A stretch of 64,000 nucleotides of DNA from Streptomyces spirodelae (lineage in GTDB: Bacteria > Actinomycetota > Actinomycetes > Streptomycetales > Streptomycetaceae), in NCBI RefSeq assembly GCF_017676385.1, contig NZ_JAFFZN010000037.1, positions 1 to 64,000 of the forward strand. Direction: 5' to 3'. Shown here one piece after another: positions 49,946 through 59,162 of the stretch; the first letter of the stretch is position 1; every line of letters starts with the position of its first letter. The translations under genes and the position numbers were made by a program. The notes below the pieces were generated by a model. That model saw nothing but the letters and a program-made list of their open reading frames with translations, was not told the DNA's origin and did no database searches.

Positions 49946-50962
49946 ATGATCTGCGAGCCGACCGGGTGGCGCACGGCCACCGAACGCGCGCTGTACGGGC
50001 CGAGCGGCTTCTACACCCGCCACGCCCCAGCGGCGCACTTCCGTACCTCGGTGCACGCCTCGCCGCTGTTCGCCGAGGCGGTCACCCGCCTCCTGCTGCG
50101 GGTGGACGAGGCGCTCGGGCACCCCGACCCGCTCGACCTGGTGGACGTCGGCGCCGGCGACGGCGAGCTGCTGAAGGGGGTGCTGGCCGCGCTGTGGGAG
50201 CGGGAGGCGGCCGGAGCCGAGGTGGTGGCCCGGCTGCGCCCGGTCGCCATCGAACTCCGGGAGCGGCCCGCGGGGCTGGACGCGGCGATCGGCTGGCGGC
50301 GCGAGCTGCCGGCGCCCGGAACGCTGACGGGCCTGCTGCTGGCCAACGAGTGGCTGGACAACGTCCCCGTGGACGTCGCCGAGAACGACGCGGCAGGCAC
50401 CGCGCGGCTGGTGCTGGTGGAGCCGGACGGCACCGAACAGCTCGGCCCCCGGACGACGGGGGAGGACGCCGCGTGGCTGGCGCGCTGGTGGCCGCTGGCG
50501 GGCGCGGGCGAGGGCACCCGGGCGGAGATCGGGCACCCCCGCGACGCCGCGTGGGCACGCGCCGCGGGCGCGCTGCGGCGCGGGGTGGCCGTCGCCGTCG
50601 ACTACGCGCACGAGCGTGCCGGCCGGCCCCCCTTCGGCACCCTCACCGGCTTCCGCGAGGGCCACGAGTGCCGCCCCGTGCCGGACGGCTCCTGCGATCT
50701 GACCGCGCACGTCGCCCTGGACGCGGTGGCCGCCGCCGCACCCGGCGCCACCACCCGGCTGACCCAGCGCGCCGCGCTGCACGCGCTCGGGGTGCGGGGG
50801 CGGCGGCCGGCGCTCTCCCTGGCCACCGGCGACCCGGCGGCGTACGTACGCGAGTTGAGCGCGGCCGGCGAGGCGGCCGAACTGCTGGACCCGGGCGGTC
50901 TGGGCGGCTTCGGCTGGCTGGTGTGCGAGGTGGACTGCGTCTGCGGGCTGGAATCGGGCTGA
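49946..50962 (+). CDS. SAM-dependent methyltransferase, MidA (DUF185) family
   Basis: A 338-residue MidA/NDUFAF7-family methyltransferase. The N-terminal substrate region is Y-PSGFYTRHAPAAHFRTSV, and the SAM motif VDVGAGDGELLKGVLAAL is at about residues 65-82. The family motif LLANEWLDNVPVD is at about 131-143, and AVAVDYAHE at 213-221. The mitochondrial member methylates an arginine of complex I; what this one modifies is unknown. Interestingly a stand-alone complex I nuoD gene lies 5 kb away. Start is set by the leaderless -10 box. A tandem repeat spans the stop codon. Confidence 0.88.
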   Translation: MICEPTGWRTATERALYGPSGFYTRHAPAAHFRTSVHASPLFAEAVTRLLLRVDEALGHPDPLDLVDVGAGDGELLKGVLAALWEREAAGAEVVARLRPVAIELRERPAGLDAAIGWRRELPAPGTLTGLLLANEWLDNVPVDVAENDAAGTARLVLVEPDGTEQLGPRTTGEDAAWLARWWPLAGAGEGTRAEIGHPRDAAWARAAGALRRGVAVAVDYAHERAGRPPFGTLTGFREGHECRPVPDGSCDLTAHVALDAVAAAAPGATTRLTQRAALHALGVRGRRPALSLATGDPAAYVRELSAAGEAAELLDPGGLGGFGWLVCEVDCVCGLESG

Positions 50963-51004
50963 CGGACGGGCGAACGGACGGGCGGGCGGGCTGACGGACG
51001 GGCG
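50956..51004 (+). repeat. Direct repeat across the MidA-gene stop codon
   Basis: GGGCTGACGGACGGGCG occurs at 50956-50972 and 50988-51004 (period 32) within a longer GACGG/GGGCG-rich tract. The TGA of the gene (50960-50962) is in the first copy. Confidence 0.85.
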
Positions 51005-51040
51005 GACGGGCCGCTGGGGTGGGGCGGGCCCCCGGCTGCC

Positions 51041-52219
51041 TCAGGAACTCTCGATCGTCTCCAGTTCGACGTCCTGGCGGGCCACCGCGCGGGCGTCCGC
51101 GTCCACCGAGCGCCGCAGTGCCTCGTGCAGCTTGGCCGGGGTGAGCACCCCCACGAACCGCGCCCCTTCCAGCACGGCGATCCACCCGGCGTCGTGCTGG
51201 AGCATCGTGCTGAACGCCTGCTTGAGGGAGGAGCCCAGCGGCAGCCACGCCTCCATGCGCCGCGCGTGGTCGCCGACCGTCCCGGCGCCGTCCGCGTTGC
51301 GCACCGCCGCCTCGGCGAGGGTGGCGGCCGAGACCCAGCCGTGCAGTTCGTCCGCGCCGTCCAGGACGACGGCCCAGCGGGCGCCGTCGGCCGCCATCCG
51401 GGTGGCCGCGTCGTCCAGCCGGTCGCTCAGGTGGAGGGTCGGCGGCTGCTCCAGGTCACCGGGCTCTATGGGGGTGACGGACAGCCGCTTCAGGCCGCGG
51501 TCGGCGCCGACGAAGTCGGCCACATAGGTGGACGCCGGGGCGCCCAGCACCGTGGCGGGCGAGTCGAACTGCTCGATGCGGCCCTCTCCGTAGACGGCGA
51601 TGCGGTCGCCGAGGCGCACGGCCTCCTCGATGTCGTGCGTGACGAACAGCACCGTCTTGCGTAGCCGCGACTGGAGCCGCAGGAACTCGTTCTGCAGGTG
51701 CTCGCGCACCACCGGGTCGACGGCGCCGAAGGGTTCGTCCATCAGCAGCACCGGCGGGTCGGCGGCCAGTGCCCGGGCGACGCCGACGCGCTGCCGCTGG
51801 CCGCCGCTGAGCTGCTCGGGGTAGCGGTCCCCGAAGACGTCGGGGTCAAGGCCCACCAGGTCCAGCAGCTCCCGGGCGCGTTCGCGTCTGCGCGCCTTGG
51901 ACCAGCCCAGCAGGTGCGGCACGGTCGAGGTGTTGTCCAGCACCGTGCGGTGCGGGAAGAGACCGGTCTGCTGGATGACGTAGCCCATCCGGCGGCGCAG
52001 CTCGACCGGTTCGGCGCGCGCGATGTCCTCGCCCTCGACCAGGATGCGCCCCTCGGTGGGCTCGATGAGCCGGTTGACCATCTTCATGGTGGTGGTCTTC
52101 CCGCACCCCGAAGGGCCGACGAGGGTGACCAGCTCCCCCTCGGCCACCTCGAAGGAGAGGCCCTCGACCGCGACGGTCCCGTCCGGGTAGCGCTTGGCCA
52201 CGTTCTCGAAGCGAATCAT
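51041..52219 (-). CDS. Glycine betaine/choline-type ABC transporter ATPase with CBS domains
   Basis: A 392-residue OpuCA/ProV-like ATPase. Walker A GPSGCGKTT is at 35-43, Q-loop YVIQQTGLFPHRTV follows, the signature YPEQLSGGQRQRVGVARAL and Walker B VLLMDEPFGAVDP are typical of the quaternary-amine importer class. Two CBS domains occupy about 255-375, which in OpuA/OpuC sense ionic strength. Start at 52219 begins MIRFENVAKRYPDG after GAGG; an upstream extension is not conserved-looking. Permease and binding-protein genes are divergent from it, 258 bp away. Confidence 0.93.
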   Translation of the reverse strand: MIRFENVAKRYPDGTVAVEGLSFEVAEGELVTLVGPSGCGKTTTMKMVNRLIEPTEGRILVEGEDIARAEPVELRRRMGYVIQQTGLFPHRTVLDNTSTVPHLLGWSKARRRERARELLDLVGLDPDVFGDRYPEQLSGGQRQRVGVARALAADPPVLLMDEPFGAVDPVVREHLQNEFLRLQSRLRKTVLFVTHDIEEAVRLGDRIAVYGEGRIEQFDSPATVLGAPASTYVADFVGADRGLKRLSVTPIEPGDLEQPPTLHLSDRLDDAATRMAADGARWAVVLDGADELHGWVSAATLAEAAVRNADGAGTVGDHARRMEAWLPLGSSLKQAFSTMLQHDAGWIAVLEGARFVGVLTPAKLHEALRRSVDADARAVARQDVELETIESS

Positions 52220-52477
52220 CTGCCCATCCTCGTCCTTGGCCGCCCGTCCCTGCCGTCCGGCGGTTTCTCCGGCCGCACCCCACAGCGAAACACGAGCCAC
52301 CGACAATTCCCGGCGCGGCGGCCGTCGGCAATCCTCGGCGCAAAGGATGAACAGTGTGTTTCCGGGGTACGGCACTGCGGACCGATTGTCAGTCCGCCGG
52401 GATAGGGTCGGCCGTCATCGTGGCATGACACCTCGCGACGACGCGCGAGGACCACACGGGGCAGGGAGGTGACCGGT

Positions 52478-53239
52478 ATGAGCAGCACAGCCGCAGGCGA
52501 CCCGCAGGGCTGCCTCGCGCAGAACGCGTGGCTGTGCGGTGAGTATCTGCGCACCCGGCAGAGCGAATTGCTCGACGCGACCGTGGAGCACGTCTGGATC
52601 ACCGGGCTGTCCGTGGCGATCGCGCTGCTGCTCGCCCTGCCGCTGGCGGTGGCGGCCCGGCGCTGGCGCGCTGCCCGCGCCCCGGCCCTGGCCGTGACGA
52701 CGATCCTGTACACGATCCCCTCGCTGGCGATGTTCGCACTGCTGCTGCCCGTCTTCGGGCTGTCGGCCGCCGTGGTGGTGACGGGCCTGGTGCTCTACTC
52801 CCTCACGGTGCTGGTGCGCAACATTCTGGCGGGCCTGGACTCGGTGCCGAGCGAGGCCCGGGAGGCCGCGCGGGGCATGGGCTACGGGCCCGGCAGACTG
52901 CTGCTGGAGGTGGAACTGCCCCTGGCGCTGCCCGCACTGCTCGCCGGGGTGCGGATCGCCACGGTCACGGCGGTCTCGCTGACGACGGTCGGCGCGATCG
53001 TCGGTTACGGCGGACTGGGCAATCTCATCTACGACGGCATGGAGAGCTTCTTCAAGGCCCAGGTGCTGACCGCCTCGGCCATCTGCGTCGTCCTGGCGAT
53101 CGTCGCCGATCTGCTGCTGCTGTGGCTCCAGCGGGCGCTCACGCCGTGGACCCGCGCACGCACCCGCAAGCGGCCGGCGGGCGCCCCGTCCGTGCCGTCC
53201 GCCGCCTCGACGCACGATCTGGTGGAGAAGGCGGGCTGA
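52478..53239 (+). CDS. ABC transporter permease, glycine betaine/choline type (first)
   Basis: A 253-residue membrane permease of the OpuCB type. About five to six helices are visible from residue 42 (ITGLSVAIALLLALPLAVAA) onward. The EAA-like cytoplasmic loop is PSEAREAARGMGYGPGRLL (about 128-146), which contacts the ATPase. The C-terminal ~25 residues are basic and hydrophilic. ATG at 52478 lies 7 bp below GGAGGT; a GTG three codons earlier overlaps that ribosome site and is less likely. It is followed after 5 bp by the second permease gene. Confidence 0.92.
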   Translation: MSSTAAGDPQGCLAQNAWLCGEYLRTRQSELLDATVEHVWITGLSVAIALLLALPLAVAARRWRAARAPALAVTTILYTIPSLAMFALLLPVFGLSAAVVVTGLVLYSLTVLVRNILAGLDSVPSEAREAARGMGYGPGRLLLEVELPLALPALLAGVRIATVTAVSLTTVGAIVGYGGLGNLIYDGMESFFKAQVLTASAICVVLAIVADLLLLWLQRALTPWTRARTRKRPAGAPSVPSAASTHDLVEKAG

Positions 53240-53244
53240 GCGGC

Positions 53245-53937
53245 ATGGGCATCCTCACCGACGTATGGACCTGGCTGACGACCGGTTCCCACTGGACGGG
53301 CAACGGGGGCGTGCTCCAACGGCTGGGCGAGCACATCTATCTGACGGGCGTGTGCCTGCTGCTGTCCTGCGCGCTGGCGCTGCCGCTCGCGCTGTGGCTC
53401 GGCCATGTGGGGCGCGGCGGCGCACTGGCGGTGAACCTGTCCAACGCGGGCCGCGCGGTGCCCACCTTCGCCGTTCTGGTGCTGCTGTCGATGGGCCCGC
53501 TGGGCCGGTACGGCGACTGGGCGACGATCGTGGCGCTGGTGTTGTTCGCGCTGCCGCCGCTGCTGACCAACGCGTACACCGGCGTACGCGAGGCCGACCG
53601 GGAGACCGTCGAGGCGGCCCGGGGCATGGGGATGACGGGCGGACAACTGCTGCGCCAGGTCGAACTCCCGCTCGCCCTCCCACTGATCATGACCGGGGTC
53701 CAGACCGCCGCCGTGCAGCTCGTCGCCACGGCGACGCTCGCCGCGCTGCCGGGCGGCGGCGGCCTCGGCCGGCTGATCACCGCCGGGTTCGGCAACTACG
53801 ACACACCGCAGGTGGTCGCGGGCGCGCTGCTCGTCGCCGTGCTGGCGCTGCTGGTCGAGCGCGTCCTCACCCTCGTCGAACGGCTCCTGGACCCCATGCG
53901 GCGGCGCCGGCCCGCGCGCCGCCCGGCGTCCGCCTGA
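53245..53937 (+). CDS. ABC transporter permease, glycine betaine/choline type (second)
   Basis: A 230-residue OpuCD-like permease, homologous to the preceding one. Helices begin at about residue 30 (IYLTGVCLLLSCALALPLAL), and the EAA loop is ADRETVEAARGMGMTGGQLL (about 114-133). It starts 5 bp after the first permease stop, without a separate promoter. The pair would form a heterodimeric channel with the ATPase encoded divergently and the lipoprotein encoded next. Confidence 0.92.
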   Translation: MGILTDVWTWLTTGSHWTGNGGVLQRLGEHIYLTGVCLLLSCALALPLALWLGHVGRGGALAVNLSNAGRAVPTFAVLVLLSMGPLGRYGDWATIVALVLFALPPLLTNAYTGVREADRETVEAARGMGMTGGQLLRQVELPLALPLIMTGVQTAAVQLVATATLAALPGGGGLGRLITAGFGNYDTPQVVAGALLVAVLALLVERVLTLVERLLDPMRRRRPARRPASA

Positions 53938-53971
53938 CGGCACGCCAGAAGACATCCGAACGAATGGACGC

Positions 53972-54988
53972 ATGATGACCCACTCGCACGCCTCCCGGAC
54001 CGTCCGCCACCCGCATCACACCGCACCCGCCGGGCGCAGAACGCCTGGACGGCGGGCCCTCGCCGTCGGCGGGGCCGTCACGGCGCTGGCGCTCTCGCTT
54101 GCCGCCTGCGGCGGTAAGGACCTGGAGGCGAAGGACTCCTCCGGCTCGGGCGGCGGCAAGGGCAGCCTCGTCGTGGGCTCGGCGGGCTTCACCGAGTCGC
54201 AGATCCTCTCCGAGCTGTACTCCGGGGTGCTCTCCAAGGCCGGCTACAAGACCACGGTCAAAAAGGTCAAGAACCGCGAGCTGTACGAGCCCGAGCTGGA
54301 GAAGGGCCGCATCGACGTCGTACCGGAGTACGCGGCGACGATGGCCGAGTTCCTCAACGCGAAGAAGAACGGCCCCAAGGCGAAGCCGGTCGCCTCCAGC
54401 GACGCGGACAAGACCGTCGAGGCGCTGCGCAAGCTGGCCGGCCCGCGCGGGCTCAAGGTGCTCGAGGCGGGCGAAGCGGTGGACCAGAACGCGTTCGCCG
54501 TCTCGAAGGAGTACGCGAAGAAGCACCACCTCAAGACCCTGAGCGACCTGGGCAAGTCCAAGCAGAGCGTCACCATCGCCGCCGGCGACGAGTGCGAGAC
54601 GCGCCCGTTCTGCCGGCCGGGCCTGGAGAAGACCTACGGGATCGACGTCAAGGGCATCGACCCCAAGGGCGTGGGCACCAGCCAGTCCAAGCAGGCCGTC
54701 AAGGACGGCAAGGACCAGCTGGTGCTGACGACCACCACCGACGCCACCCTCGACCAGTTCGGCCTGGTGCTGCTCGAGGACGACAAGAAGCTGCAGAACG
54801 CGGACAACATCGTGCCGGTCGTCAACGCGAAGGACGCAGGCGGCAAAAAGGTCGCCGAGGCACTCGGCAAGCTCACCCGCACCCTCACCACGAAGGACCT
54901 GACCGAGCTCAACCGCAAGGTGGACCAGGAGCGCCAGAAGCCCGCGGACGTGGCCGAGGAGTACCTCAAGAGCAAGGGACTCGTGTGA
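53972..54988 (+). CDS. Glycine betaine/choline-type ABC substrate-binding lipoprotein
   Basis: A 338-residue OpuAC/OsmF-type binding protein. The N-terminus is a lipoprotein signal with lipobox LSLAAC, so Cys46 would be acylated after cleavage. The mature protein begins with a Ser/Gly linker, then VVGSAGFTESQILSELYSGV, and has the two-lobe landmarks VVPEYAATMAEFL and VVNAKDAGG. It captures a quaternary amine or related osmolyte outside the membrane; the exact ligand is unknown. A 34-bp gap separates it from the second permease gene, so the three genes are one operon. Confidence 0.93.
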   Translation: MMTHSHASRTVRHPHHTAPAGRRTPGRRALAVGGAVTALALSLAACGGKDLEAKDSSGSGGGKGSLVVGSAGFTESQILSELYSGVLSKAGYKTTVKKVKNRELYEPELEKGRIDVVPEYAATMAEFLNAKKNGPKAKPVASSDADKTVEALRKLAGPRGLKVLEAGEAVDQNAFAVSKEYAKKHHLKTLSDLGKSKQSVTIAAGDECETRPFCRPGLEKTYGIDVKGIDPKGVGTSQSKQAVKDGKDQLVLTTTTDATLDQFGLVLLEDDKKLQNADNIVPVVNAKDAGGKKVAEALGKLTRTLTTKDLTELNRKVDQERQKPADVAEEYLKSKGLV

Positions 54989-55039
54989 CACGGTTCGTCC
55001 GGTGTCGTCCCCACAGCGGCACACGGTAAATTCCCAGCC

Positions 55040-55912
55040 ATGCCACGTGGACGTCATCGCCATTCCCCGCCGCTGCACCGACGCCTCCCCCCGGTGTCGG
55101 TGGCGGTGGCCGCACTGGCCTGCGCCGGTGGTGCCTGGCTGATCGGTGAGCCGGGTGTCGCCGACTGGGAGACCGTCACGCTGCGCGCGCTCACCGCGGC
55201 AGCCGCGGCCGCCGCCGTCACCGGCGCCGTACTGCTGCGCAGCTGGGACCGCGCGGCCGGCAGACAGGTCGGCGATCTCAAGGCCCAGCTGGCCAGCGCG
55301 GCGTGGCGGGCCGAGGAGAAACAGGCGGAGCTGGAGGGCGAGGCCGAGGAGCTGCGCGAGATCCGCACCAAGCTGGACGGCAAGCTCCGCGAGAAGCGCG
55401 CCGAGCTGGCCAGGCTCCGCTCCGAGCACGCCGACCTGCTGCGCCGCTACGCCAACGCCGAGACCGAACGGGCCAGCGCCCTGGAGGGCCGCAGGCAGCT
55501 GGAGCTGGAGGCGGGCACCCCCGCCAAGGCCCTCTCCAGCACGGCCACCGACCACCGGCACAGCTCGGGGGCGCCCACGCCGCTGACCTACCGGCAGGCC
55601 AACGAGGCCCTGGACGCGCTCGCCCGCAGCGCGGTGCGCCAGCGCGCCGAGGAGCGGCTGCGGGAGAGCAGGGCGGCCACCGTCGTGCCGCCGCAGGGGC
55701 TTCCGGGGGCGTGGCAGGGCAACGCGGGGAAAGCGTCCGACAGCGCCGAGCCGGAGACCGGCAAGCCCGCCGGGCCGGCCGGCGGCGACGGCAAGGACGC
55801 AGGCGGCAGCACGAGCGGTGGCGCGAGCAGCGGCTCGGACGAGGCCGACGACAGCGCGGGCGGCTTCGACTTCTTCGGGCGGAAGAAGCGCAAAGCACCC
55901 ACGTCGACCTGA
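55040..55912 (+). CDS. Membrane protein with long coiled coil, unknown function
   Basis: A 290-residue protein. Two membrane helices at about residues 18-36 and 48-66 are followed by a long charged helix (about 75-155, AQLASAAWRAEEKQAELEGE and onward) predicted as coiled coil on the cytoplasmic side, then an Ala/Gly/Ser-rich disordered tail ending in a basic FFGRKKRKAPTST. I recognise no family. It starts 51 bp after the binding-protein gene and may be its neighbour by chance. It is convergent with nuoD. Confidence 0.8.
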   Translation: MPRGRHRHSPPLHRRLPPVSVAVAALACAGGAWLIGEPGVADWETVTLRALTAAAAAAAVTGAVLLRSWDRAAGRQVGDLKAQLASAAWRAEEKQAELEGEAEELREIRTKLDGKLREKRAELARLRSEHADLLRRYANAETERASALEGRRQLELEAGTPAKALSSTATDHRHSSGAPTPLTYRQANEALDALARSAVRQRAEERLRESRAATVVPPQGLPGAWQGNAGKASDSAEPETGKPAGPAGGDGKDAGGSTSGGASSGSDEADDSAGGFDFFGRKKRKAPTST

Positions 55913-55933
55913 CGGCGCCGTCCTGACGGCATC

Positions 55934-55962
55934 GTCCGGACGGCGAAGCCGGCCGGCCGGAC
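55934..55962. terminator. Possible terminator between convergent coiled-coil gene and nuoD
   Basis: GTCCGG (55934-55939) pairs with CCGGAC (55957-55962) around an inner GGC-GAA-GCC hairpin. The palindrome GACGGCGCCGTC (55911-55922) lies just before it. Confidence 0.4.
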
Positions 55963-55971
55963 GGGGCCCGG

Positions 55972-57120
55972 CTACTTGTCGATGTCGCCCACCACGAAGA
56001 AGAACGAGCCCAGGATCGCCACCATGTCGGCCACCAGCGTGCCCGGAAGCAGCTCTGTCAGCGCCTGAATGTTGTTGAACGACGCGGAGCGCAGCTTGAG
56101 CCGGTGCGGAGTCTTCTCGCCCTTGGAGACCAGGTAGTAGCCGTTGAGACCCAGCGGGTTCTCCGTCCAGGTGTAGGTGGCGCCCTCCGGGGCCTTGAGC
56201 ACCTTGGGCAGCCGCTGGTTGACCGGCCCGGCCGGCAGCTCGGCGAGGGCGTCGAGGCAGGCGTCGGCCAGGTCCAGGGAGTTGTGCGTCTGGTCGAGCA
56301 GCACCTCGAAGCGGGCCAGGCAGTCGCCCTCCTGCCGGGTGACCACCTTCAGCACGTCGGCCAGCTGTCCGTAGGCGAGGTACGGCTCGTCGCGGCGCAG
56401 GTCGAAGTCGACCCCGGAGGCGCGGGCGATCGGCCCGCTGACCCCGTAGGCGTGCACCAGCTCCGGACTGAGGACGCCGACGTCCCGGGTGCGGCCCCGG
56501 AAGATCTCGTTGCCGAGCACCAGCTTGTCGAAGGTGTCCATCCGGCTGCGGACGGCGGCCACCGCCTGCCGTGCCCGCTCCCGCCAGCCGGCCGGAAGAT
56601 CGTCCTTGAGGCCGCCCACGCGGTTGAACATGTAGTGCATCCGGCCGCCGGAGATCTCCTCCATCACGTTCTGGAGCTCCTCGCGCTCCCGGAAGGAGTG
56701 GAAGACGGGTGTGATCCCGCCCAGCTCCAGCGGGTAGGAGCCCAGGAACATCAGATGGTTGAGCACCCGGTTCAGCTCGGCCAGCAGGGTGCGGGTCCAC
56801 ACCGCACGCTCCGGGACCTCCATGCCCAGCATCCGCTCGACACCCAGGACCACGCCCAGCTCGTTGGAGAACGCCGACAGCCAGTCGTGGCGGTTGGCGA
56901 GCACGATGATCTGGCGGTAGTCGCGCGCCTCGAAGAGCTTCTCCGCGCCCCGGTGCATATAGCCGACCACCGGCTCGGCGTGCTCGATCCGTTCGCCGTC
57001 CAGCACCAGCCGCAGCCGCAGCACCCCGTGCGTGGAGGGGTGCTGCGGGCCGATGTTGAGCACCATGTCGGTGCTCTCGGCGGCCCCGCCGATACCGAGG
57101 GTCGTCTCCGTCCGGGTCAT
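55972..57120 (-). CDS. nuoD2: Stand-alone NADH-quinone oxidoreductase subunit D paralogue
   Basis: A 382-residue NuoD (49-kDa subunit, the quinone-site subunit of complex I). The opening NIGPQHPSTHGVLRLRLVLDGE motif, GYMHRGAEKLFEARDYRQI and the C-terminal ILGSFFFVVGDIDK ending are intact. It is about 60 residues shorter than typical NuoD at the N-terminus. No other nuo gene is nearby, so it is the second, isolated NuoD known from Streptomyces genomes rather than part of the main operon. Its role is uncertain: a spare subunit, or part of another hydrogenase-like or quinone-reducing complex. Confidence 0.9.
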   Translation of the reverse strand: MTRTETTLGIGGAAESTDMVLNIGPQHPSTHGVLRLRLVLDGERIEHAEPVVGYMHRGAEKLFEARDYRQIIVLANRHDWLSAFSNELGVVLGVERMLGMEVPERAVWTRTLLAELNRVLNHLMFLGSYPLELGGITPVFHSFREREELQNVMEEISGGRMHYMFNRVGGLKDDLPAGWRERARQAVAAVRSRMDTFDKLVLGNEIFRGRTRDVGVLSPELVHAYGVSGPIARASGVDFDLRRDEPYLAYGQLADVLKVVTRQEGDCLARFEVLLDQTHNSLDLADACLDALAELPAGPVNQRLPKVLKAPEGATYTWTENPLGLNGYYLVSKGEKTPHRLKLRSASFNNIQALTELLPGTLVADMVAILGSFFFVVGDIDK

Positions 57121-57201
57121 GCCCTCGTCTCCGTCTGAGTCATGACGCTCATCCTGTCAGCTTCCTCCTCCAGACGGACAAGGGCTCCTGCCGCTCGCTC
57201 G

Positions 57202-57207
57202 TACGCT
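57202..57207 (+). promoter_or_regulatory. Candidate -10 box of a leaderless promoter (PH-domain genes)
   Basis: TACGCT ends 6 nt before the ATG at 57214. Confidence 0.45.
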
Positions 57208-57213
57208 GAACGC

Positions 57214-57738
57214 ATGACCGACCCCACTCCGGCGGGGCCCGCCGGGCCGGACCGCGCCGGGCCCGACCACCCCGAGGACCCCGCGTGGCGCGGCGTCGAG
57301 CGGGCGCTGCTGCCGCTGCGCAGGCTCGTCCTGCTGGGTGTGCTGCTGCCGCTCGCCGTGGCACTGGGGGCGCTGCTCTGGCTGACGGCGGGCCCGGTAT
57401 GGGCGCTGTTCGCGCTGGTCCCGCTCGCACTGGCGGGTTGGGGATGGGGCGCGCTGGCCCGCAACTGGCACTCATGGCGGTACGCGGAGCGGGCTGACGA
57501 CCTGCTCGTCTCGCGCGGCGTGCTGTGGCGCGAGACGACGGTGGTGCCGTACGGGCGGATGCAGCTCGTGGAGGTCACCTCCGGGCCGCTGGAGCGGCGC
57601 TACGGCCTCGCCCGTCTCCAGCTGCACACGGCCGCCGCGACCACTGACGCCACCATTCCCGGGCTGGCCCCCACGGAGGCCGAACGGCTGCGCGACCGGC
57701 TCACCGAGCTGGGCGAGGCCCGTTCGGCGGGGCTGTGA
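57214..57738 (+). CDS. PH domain-containing membrane protein (YdbS-like)
   Basis: A 174-residue protein with two helices (about residues 36-56 and 60-82) and a bacterial PH-like (bPH2/DUF304) domain after them, with the diagnostic SRGVLWRETTVVPYGRMQLVEV and YGLARLQLHTAAATTDATIPGL. It pairs with the larger YdbT-like protein downstream, whose start overlaps its stop by 4 bp (57735-57738). In Bacillus the YdbS-YdbT pair confers resistance to certain antimicrobials; the role here is inferred from family only. Leaderless start from the TACGCT box. Confidence 0.88.
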   Translation: MTDPTPAGPAGPDRAGPDHPEDPAWRGVERALLPLRRLVLLGVLLPLAVALGALLWLTAGPVWALFALVPLALAGWGWGALARNWHSWRYAERADDLLVSRGVLWRETTVVPYGRMQLVEVTSGPLERRYGLARLQLHTAAATTDATIPGLAPTEAERLRDRLTELGEARSAGL

Positions 57739-59162
57739 CCGAGAACCGCGCGGAGGCCGACAACCGCGCGGAGGCCGGGGCCGGGCCCGAGGCCGCCGCA
57801 CCCGGGCCCCGGTTCCTGCCGCGCCGCCCCGAGGGCAACCGGCTGCACCCCGTCACGCCCTGGCGGCGGGCCTGGGCGCCGCTCGCCGCGCTGCTGGCCT
57901 TCGTCGCGCACGACTTCCGGCAGGCCCGCGAGTGGTCCGAGCAGCTGACAGCGGCCTGGGCCGGGCTGGGACTGCTGGTGCTGCTGCCGCTGGCGGCCGG
58001 CTACGGCTTCCTGTCCTGGTGGTGCACCAGCTATCTGGTCACCGACACGGAGCTGCGTATCCACACCGGGCTGCTCTTCCGCCGCACCGCGCACATCCGG
58101 CTGGACCGTATCCAGGCGGTCGACGTCTCCCGGCCGCTGCTCGCCCGGATGGCCGGCGTCGCCAAGCTGAAGCTGGACGCCGTCGGCACCGACGACAAGG
58201 ACGAGCTGGCCTACCTGGGCGAACGGCAGGCCGTCGCCCTGCGTGCCGAGCTGCTGGCCCGCGCGGCGGGCATCGCGCCCGAGGCGGCCCCCGAAGCGGG
58301 CGAGGCACCCTCCCGGGAACTGCTGCGGGTCGGGCCGCGCACCCTGATCACCAGTGTGCTGCTGCTGGGTGCCGGCTGGGGGGCGCTCGGCGCGCTGCTC
58401 GTCGTCCCGACGGCGCTGTGGCTGGCCACCGAGAACGTGTGGACGGTGCTGGCGGCCGCCGTACCGCTGGCGGGCGGCTGCTGGGCCGCGAGCGCCGGGC
58501 GGATCGTGCGCGAGTTCGACTGGACCGTGGCGGAGTCCCCCGACGGGCTGCGCCTCGACTCCGGCCTGCTGGACCGGCAGCACGCGACGGTCCCGCCGGG
58601 ACGGGTGCAGGCCATACGGATCGTCGAACCGCTGCTGTGGCGGCGGCGCGGCTGGGTACGGGTCGAACTGGAGATCGCGGGCGCCGGCGGCAGCGACGAC
58701 GGGGCCGGTGTACTCGTACCCGTCGCCACCCGCCAGGAGGCGGACGGCGTACTGGCGCGGGCACTGCCCGGGGTGGACCCGGACGCCGCTCACGCCGCGC
58801 TCACGCCCGTACCCCGGCGCGCCCGCTGGTGCGCCCCCGTCGCCAGGCGGGGCTACCTGCACGGCGTCACCCCCGGCGCCTTCGTCACCCGGCACGGGCT
58901 GCTCACCCGCCGTACCACCCTCGTCCCGCACGCCAAGGTGCAGAGCGTGCGGCTGGAGCAGGGGCCCTGGGAACGGCGGCACCGGCTGGCCGATGTGTAC
59001 GTCGACCACGGCGCTGACGGCGAGGTCCGCGCCCATCTCCGCGACGAGGAGGAAGCCCGCGCGCTTCTGTGGGCCCAGGCCGACCGCTCCCGCACGGGCC
59101 GCCGCACGGCGCTCCCGGAGCGCTGGCTGACCGCCCGGGACGGCGGCGCCCCCGCCCCGTGA
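57735..59162 (+). CDS. PH domain-containing membrane protein (YdbT-like)
   Basis: A 475-residue protein with three bacterial PH-like domains, each of the form TDTELRIHTGLLFRRTAHIRLDRIQAVDV (first, about 98-126), PDGLRLDSGLLDRQHATVPP (second) and VTRHGLLTRRTTLVPHAKVQSV (third), separated by membrane-helix pairs (about 50-100 and 205-255). GTG start overlaps the YdbS-like gene. The N-terminal ~30 residues are acidic. It probably forms a complex with its partner in the membrane. A 24-bp direct repeat begins at its stop codon. Confidence 0.88.
   Translation: MTENRAEADNRAEAGAGPEAAAPGPRFLPRRPEGNRLHPVTPWRRAWAPLAALLAFVAHDFRQAREWSEQLTAAWAGLGLLVLLPLAAGYGFLSWWCTSYLVTDTELRIHTGLLFRRTAHIRLDRIQAVDVSRPLLARMAGVAKLKLDAVGTDDKDELAYLGERQAVALRAELLARAAGIAPEAAPEAGEAPSRELLRVGPRTLITSVLLLGAGWGALGALLVVPTALWLATENVWTVLAAAVPLAGGCWAASAGRIVREFDWTVAESPDGLRLDSGLLDRQHATVPPGRVQAIRIVEPLLWRRRGWVRVELEIAGAGGSDDGAGVLVPVATRQEADGVLARALPGVDPDAAHAALTPVPRRARWCAPVARRGYLHGVTPGAFVTRHGLLTRRTTLVPHAKVQSVRLEQGPWERRHRLADVYVDHGADGEVRAHLRDEEEARALLWAQADRSRTGRRTALPERWLTARDGGAPAP

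Noticed and set aside
53867..56800. 977-residue open frame on the minus strand
   Set aside because: It runs antisense to the binding-lipoprotein and coiled-coil genes and out of frame with nuoD. Composition is the Gly/Arg/Ala/Gln type of GC-rich shadow frames.
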